From assembly GCF_000699445.3 (NCBI RefSeq), contig NC_067196.1:38274616-38338615 (forward strand): a DNA stretch of 64,000 nucleotides. Direction: 5' to 3'. The position numbers and the translations under genes are program-made. Below, piece by piece: positions 59,797 to 64,000 of this stretch. The notes under the pieces were generated by a model that was given only the letters and a program-made list of their open reading frames with translations, ran no database searches and was not told the DNA's origin. The stretch's first letter is position 1. Each line of letters starts with the position of its first letter. Source of the DNA: Schistosoma haematobium. Its lineage: Eukaryota > Platyhelminthes > Trematoda > Strigeidida > Schistosomatidae.

Positions 59797-62770
59797 ATGC
59801 CATTTAGGTTGGCTTTCTTCAATGCTCCCACATTAATGAAGATCGAACAACAGATAGGGTTGGCTGTGTCTCTAGGTCTCAATAATAATAATTGTTATCT
59901 GTCCGAGACCCGTATTCAAGACTCGATGAAGTACCACAAATTCGCTCTCCATTTGTCGCTTCGGAAATCTTGTTTCCCGTGTGTATATCCACAGACCTCG
60001 TGGTATCCTTGTCCGGTTTGCTGTTGTCGTACTAGGCGCTAGAGATGAGGCAGCACTGATCGGTTGGATTCCCATCAACAGTCGGTAATCTGCTGTTAGA
60101 TTAGAAATTTCCATCAAACTACGGAGAAATTGGTGTTTTCGTCATCTCTGCCAATGTTCCGGCAAAGGACAGTCCGGATGCGATCAAGGATGAGTTTTAC
60201 CATGAACTAACTGTCCCACTACAGACATTATAGCACAAACCGGTGACTTGAATGCTCAGATCAGGCGTCTAGGCACAGAAGAGATTCGTTTAGGTGGCCG
60301 ATGGGAACTTGTTAGTCTCAGGTCAGACAATGGTGATCGTCTATAGTAACTGTACTCAGACTACAACCTGTCTCTGGCTAACACTAACTACCAGCACAGT
60401 CATTGCCAATTTGCTACTTGGCATCCTCACTCTGCATCTCAAGCATGGACTCAGATTGACCACATAGCGATGGTGTGTACAAGGTTGCCGCTCCTTTTGG
60501 ATTATCTATCTGGATTCTGATCATGCCCTTGTTCACGTTAATCTTATCTCAAGTTTCAGTGACCAAAAAATGCATCATCACAAACGGATCGATGTCAGTA
60601 AATTTGTTGCACATTCTGTTACAACTAAATATAGAACCGAGTTAGGTTCAAGGCTAGTTACCATCCCACCAAAAAGTATAGATGGGCATTGGTTGCAATT
60701 TCATGACGCCATGAAAATGGAGAGTAAAGCCATTTGCAGGTTCGCGAAACGTCCCGCTTATAAGCACTGGGTTTCTTCAGGTTCCTCATAACTCATCGAG
60801 ACACGTCGGTCTACTCCAGGTGACTGTGAGTTTGACCACAAACGAAGGATGTTACGTAAGGAAATTGAGCAAAGCTTGCGTAAGGACCGAGAAGCCTGGT
60901 GGTCAGAGCGTACTAATGAGTTGAAAGCAGCAGCTGCATCTGGCAACTGCCGGAAGCTCTTTCAACTCATCTGAGTCACTGGCAGCTATAAGTCTGGTGT
61001 GAGTGAAACAATCTGTGAGGATGACGGAATGCCAATCGCTAACATCTACCGACGTCTTGGGCGATGGACAGGGTTTTTAGAGGAGCAGTTCAACTGGTCT
61101 AACGCCTCCGCAACATCGTTCAGTCTGTACTACCCTCCATTACCTGTGACGACCCATATACCTAACGAAATGAAAGTCCGCTAAGGAACTGACTGAGTTG
61201 TTTACAGTCGTCTGGCAATTAGAGAGTGTTCGAACATGTGTCGATGTTATATCTTGTGATCTGAGTGCCCTGTTAATGTATAACATAACGATACCACCAA
61301 TCAGAGAGCAGTGACTTATCGATCGGATCAATGACGCGTAAACCCGTATGAACATTCTAGAGTCCTTATTGGTCCCGCTTCCTGTCTAGCCCAGCCAGTT
61401 AAGTCCAGAACACCAATCGGAGCATCTGCGACATGAATCATTTGTTCCACACATACGGGGTTTTTTACCAATCAAACAGACCACAACGTACCATGAAATA
61501 GAAAACAACATTTGTACAGGATTTGGCCAAAAGTGGCTGTGAATGAGGGAGGCAGTGACCAATAGACAGGGCATAACTCAAGAATGGTAAAACGTATGAC
61601 GATGGTTCATAGGTCAAAATAAAGTTTATAATAAGAAGAATATGAATATGAATAGTTTAGTTATTTAACAATTATGCGATAAAAATATACTCAGAGTATT
61701 GGTCCATAAATGGATCCCAAAGTTACCATTCATTATTATGCTTATCGGGACCTAACAGTCGATAACTGTCCCATATTCAGCAAAGGTTCACATCGTATCT
61801 GTAGCGACTATCGGAGTATAATTGTACTTCCGATTGCGTTCAAACTATTGGCTTCCGTCGTATTTTGTAGATTGTTCAAAACCCGAGAAAGACTGACTTG
61901 CGAGAAGCAGGCTGGTTTTCGTTCAAGTCGAGGACGTATTGATCATGTCTTCATCCTCTTCCAAATGTTAGAACACCGTCATACTTACTACAGACCAACA
62001 ATCGTGGTGTTACTTGATATTAGGGCCGCCGTTGGACAATACTTTTCTCTGGGATTGTATATTAAAGAAGGATGTCCCTGAGAAGTTTATTAACATCTTA
62101 AAAGTCCTATATACAAACACCTCAGGCAGAGTGAGGGCATACAACCACCTCTCTCCATTGTCCCATTTAAGCAGTGAGACTAGGCAGGGTTACTCGATCT
62201 CATGGTATGTGCTTTGCACCTTCTAAGTGCAAAGTAATTTTACGAGACTAACAGGAACCTGATCCTGCACTCACCCTGGGTAGTCAGCAGATAGAAGTAG
62301 TCGAGAAGTTCGTGTATCTGGGTAGCTGCATAAGTGCTGGTGGGGGTGTGAGTGATGAGATCAATGCACGTATAGTGAAAGCTAGAGCGGCTTATGCAAA
62401 TCTGGGCCACCTTTGGAGCCTCTGTGATGTCAGTCTGGCTGTACAAGGTCGGATCTACAACACATCGGTGAGAGCTGTGGCTGTATCTTCCTTAACTGAA
62501 AGAATTCCTTCTGGTTATATTTTTGTTTCCTGAATTGTTTCTCCCATTATTATTATTGTTATTAATATAATTAGTATTAGTATTATTATTGTTATTACTG
62601 TCATTTCACTCTCATAGACTAATTTCTGTTCGTTGTTGTTCTCTTATTATACGCACTTTACATTCTCTATCTCTTGACAACTTCATTGTTATTGTGTGGC
62701 GCACATGTATTTGGTACCCCCTTGTACCAATGTTTATGTGTTCGAAGAAATAAGTAAAACAAATGAAAGT
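59797..62770 (+). mobile_element. RTE-clade retrotransposon (SR2-like), decayed
   Basis: Plus strand. The endonuclease start RLAFFNAPTLMKIEQQIGLA and CYLSETRIQDS at 59797-59930 is typical of RTE elements, followed by decayed endonuclease and linker to about 61190. Reverse transcriptase motifs include CEKQAGFRSSRGRIDHVF, LEHRHTYYRPTIVVLLDIRAA and, in the next frame, EKFINILKVLYTNTSGRVRAY (61710-62180). The post-catalytic region VEKFVYLGSCISAGGGVSDE follows near 62300. The tail near 62690-62760 holds the family 3' signature. Many frameshifts are present, and a 434-bp repeat (61294-61727) is inserted before the reverse transcriptase palm. The assignment to SR2 is by resemblance. Confidence 0.82.
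61294..61727 (+). repeat. Dispersed repeat, longer copy of 1229-1410
   Basis: Lies inside the RTE reading frame, between linker and reverse transcriptase. It begins ACCAATCAGAGAGCAGTGAC and ends CATAAATGGATCCCAAAGTTACC. Class unknown; no ORF longer than 60 codons is convincing. Confidence 0.6.
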
Positions 62771-63764
62771 ATATTCAATGCTCGCTTTTATGGGATGTGC
62801 AGTAAAGAATTAATGTAGGTTGCGATCTGTTTATAAGTGAATGCTGTGTACTTTTTGTCAATAATCATTTTACCAAATGACATGAGATATTTTCCAATGC
62901 TTCTCGAAATGTTGATTCAGCAGTTTATGTGTTTGAAAAATAATTTTGTCTTGAAGGCGTAACTATAGTATCATTTTTTGACAACGGTTCATATTTTGGG
63001 AGATTGGTTTTCAATTTAGTTGAGTGGCGTGTGATGAAAACGTCTACTCCTTGCTGAAGAGTGTCCTTGGTTTAATAGCAAAAATCGAAATTTCGTGGGA
63101 ATTTTGGAAACTCCCATTAACTCAATTTCGTTTATGATTTAAAGAATATACACTTTACTTTACAGTATAGGCATGATGTATGTTTCACTATTAAAAATGT
63201 CAGTGAGAATATTGAGATTTGAACTTCCACTTTCGAAGACGAAGATGCTACGTGCAATCATAGAAATATTCTGCAAGGATTTTGTAAAGCAGTGTTAGGA
63301 ATTTTATGAATACTGACGATTTCCCTATTCATTGATGCCACAGGCTAGTTTATTCTAAATTTTACTGTTACTTCTCAAACAAGTAGGTCTCTTTGACATA
63401 AAACAGAATGTATTTTTAAAATAAATTTCGGTATACCATCAGGAAACTTTTCAGAAAAACTAAAAGTAAGTTACGGAAATCCTTCCTTTTCACTTAAGTT
63501 TCCATGAATTTGATGTTTCCGTAAGTCGATAAAGTCCTTTTTATATAAGGAAAAGAGAATTCAGCAAAGGAAATTTTCTTTTCGACGAAATCATTTACTT
63601 AAGCTGTACATTCGTATATAAAGTTATGTAGAAAATAGATGTCTATAGGAGGATAGAAAAAATTGTATCACCAAAATGGATTCGAGGATAAATAACAAAT
63701 GAGGTTATGTATTAATCAAGGGGTAAGGAAGAAAATCGTTTATGGGTCAGATAATAGTCCAATT
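62771..63764. other. Nothing recognised
   Basis: AT-rich sequence without supported features. Confidence 0.4.
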
Positions 63765-64000
63765 ATCAGAAGAGGTTTGTGGAGATGTTAGAAATTTTCA
63801 CAAATTGAAATCATGAGTCAGTTGAAGCTAGACAACCATGGAAAACCTGGAAGCACTGGACGGCCGTTTCGTCCTTTTATGGGACTCAGCAGTGCGCATC
63901 CACGATCCTGCTTCCAGATTTTCCATGGTGGTATAGCTTCAAATGACTCATGATTTCAATCTGTGAAAATTTCTAAAATCTCCACAAACCCTTTCTGATA
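63765..64000. mobile_element. Foldback hammerhead SINE at the window edge
   Basis: The left half (minus-strand orientation) runs from TATCAGAAGAGGTTTGTGG through the body to the hammerhead region. At 63907 it meets a second body in the opposite orientation that ends near ACAAACCCTTTCTGATA. The two halves form a long inverted repeat. The tRNA-like head is absent. The window ends at or just after the family terminus. Confidence 0.78.
63853..63895 (-). ncRNA. Dead hammerhead motif
   Basis: Same arrangement as 56716-56761, but three bases (GGA) are missing from the core: CTGA is followed directly by GTCCC. Stems I, II and III and the GTC site are still present. The loss of G8 and A9 should abolish cleavage. 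Confidence 0.8.

Noticed and set aside
1..64000. CRISPR arrays, bacterial operons or prophage
   Set aside because: No regularly spaced repeats and no prokaryotic gene layout; the window is eukaryotic.

Overview
The window looks like nuclear DNA of a blood fluke (Schistosoma or a close digenean). It is AT-rich and packed with old and young transposons: RTE, CR1-like and Penelope-like retroelements, a Ty3/gypsy element, Mutator-like DNA transposons, and tRNA-derived SINEs carrying a hammerhead ribozyme. The host genes contain introns of only 30-37 bp, a known schistosome trait. The organism call is inference from this combination.

Five host genes can be supported. They are a one-exon ATP synthase subunit f (2907-3233, +); an SRSF1-type splicing factor with two short introns (10567-11311, -); a ZBBX-like B-box zinc-finger gene reconstructed as eight exons (19727-23845, -); an unrecognised gene with predicted membrane segments and a 34-nt microexon (47342-52739, +, both ends open); and a 115-residue unrecognised gene (47814-48191, -) that lies inside an intron of the previous one on the opposite strand. 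The ZBBX-like gene and the nested gene cannot be seen as single ORFs because short introns split them.

Mobile DNA fills most of the rest. Left part: a 377-bp foldback insertion with hammerhead-like arms and a 14-bp target duplication (5424-5800), an RTE relic, a 484-bp repeat present twice as direct copies, and a CR1-like element. Centre: a hammerhead SINE and a Penelope-like 3' end, then two Mutator-like copies in opposite orientation (24538-33955 and 40956-45705). The left copy has a perfect 9-bp target duplication and contains a Ty3/gypsy element whose two 321-bp LTRs appear identical. The right copy preserves the empty gypsy site and a decayed but readable MULE transposase gene with short introns. 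CR1-like fragments lie between and beside the copies. Right part: a Penelope-like reverse transcriptase inside the membrane-gene intron, an inverted pair of 422-bp RTE-tail units, (TA)n tracts, a hammerhead SINE with intact core, an RTE element split by another repeat, and a foldback hammerhead SINE at the right edge.

The most notable material is the nested MULE/gypsy history with its empty-site control, the several hammerhead-type ribozyme motifs in different states of decay, and the two hidden short-intron genes.
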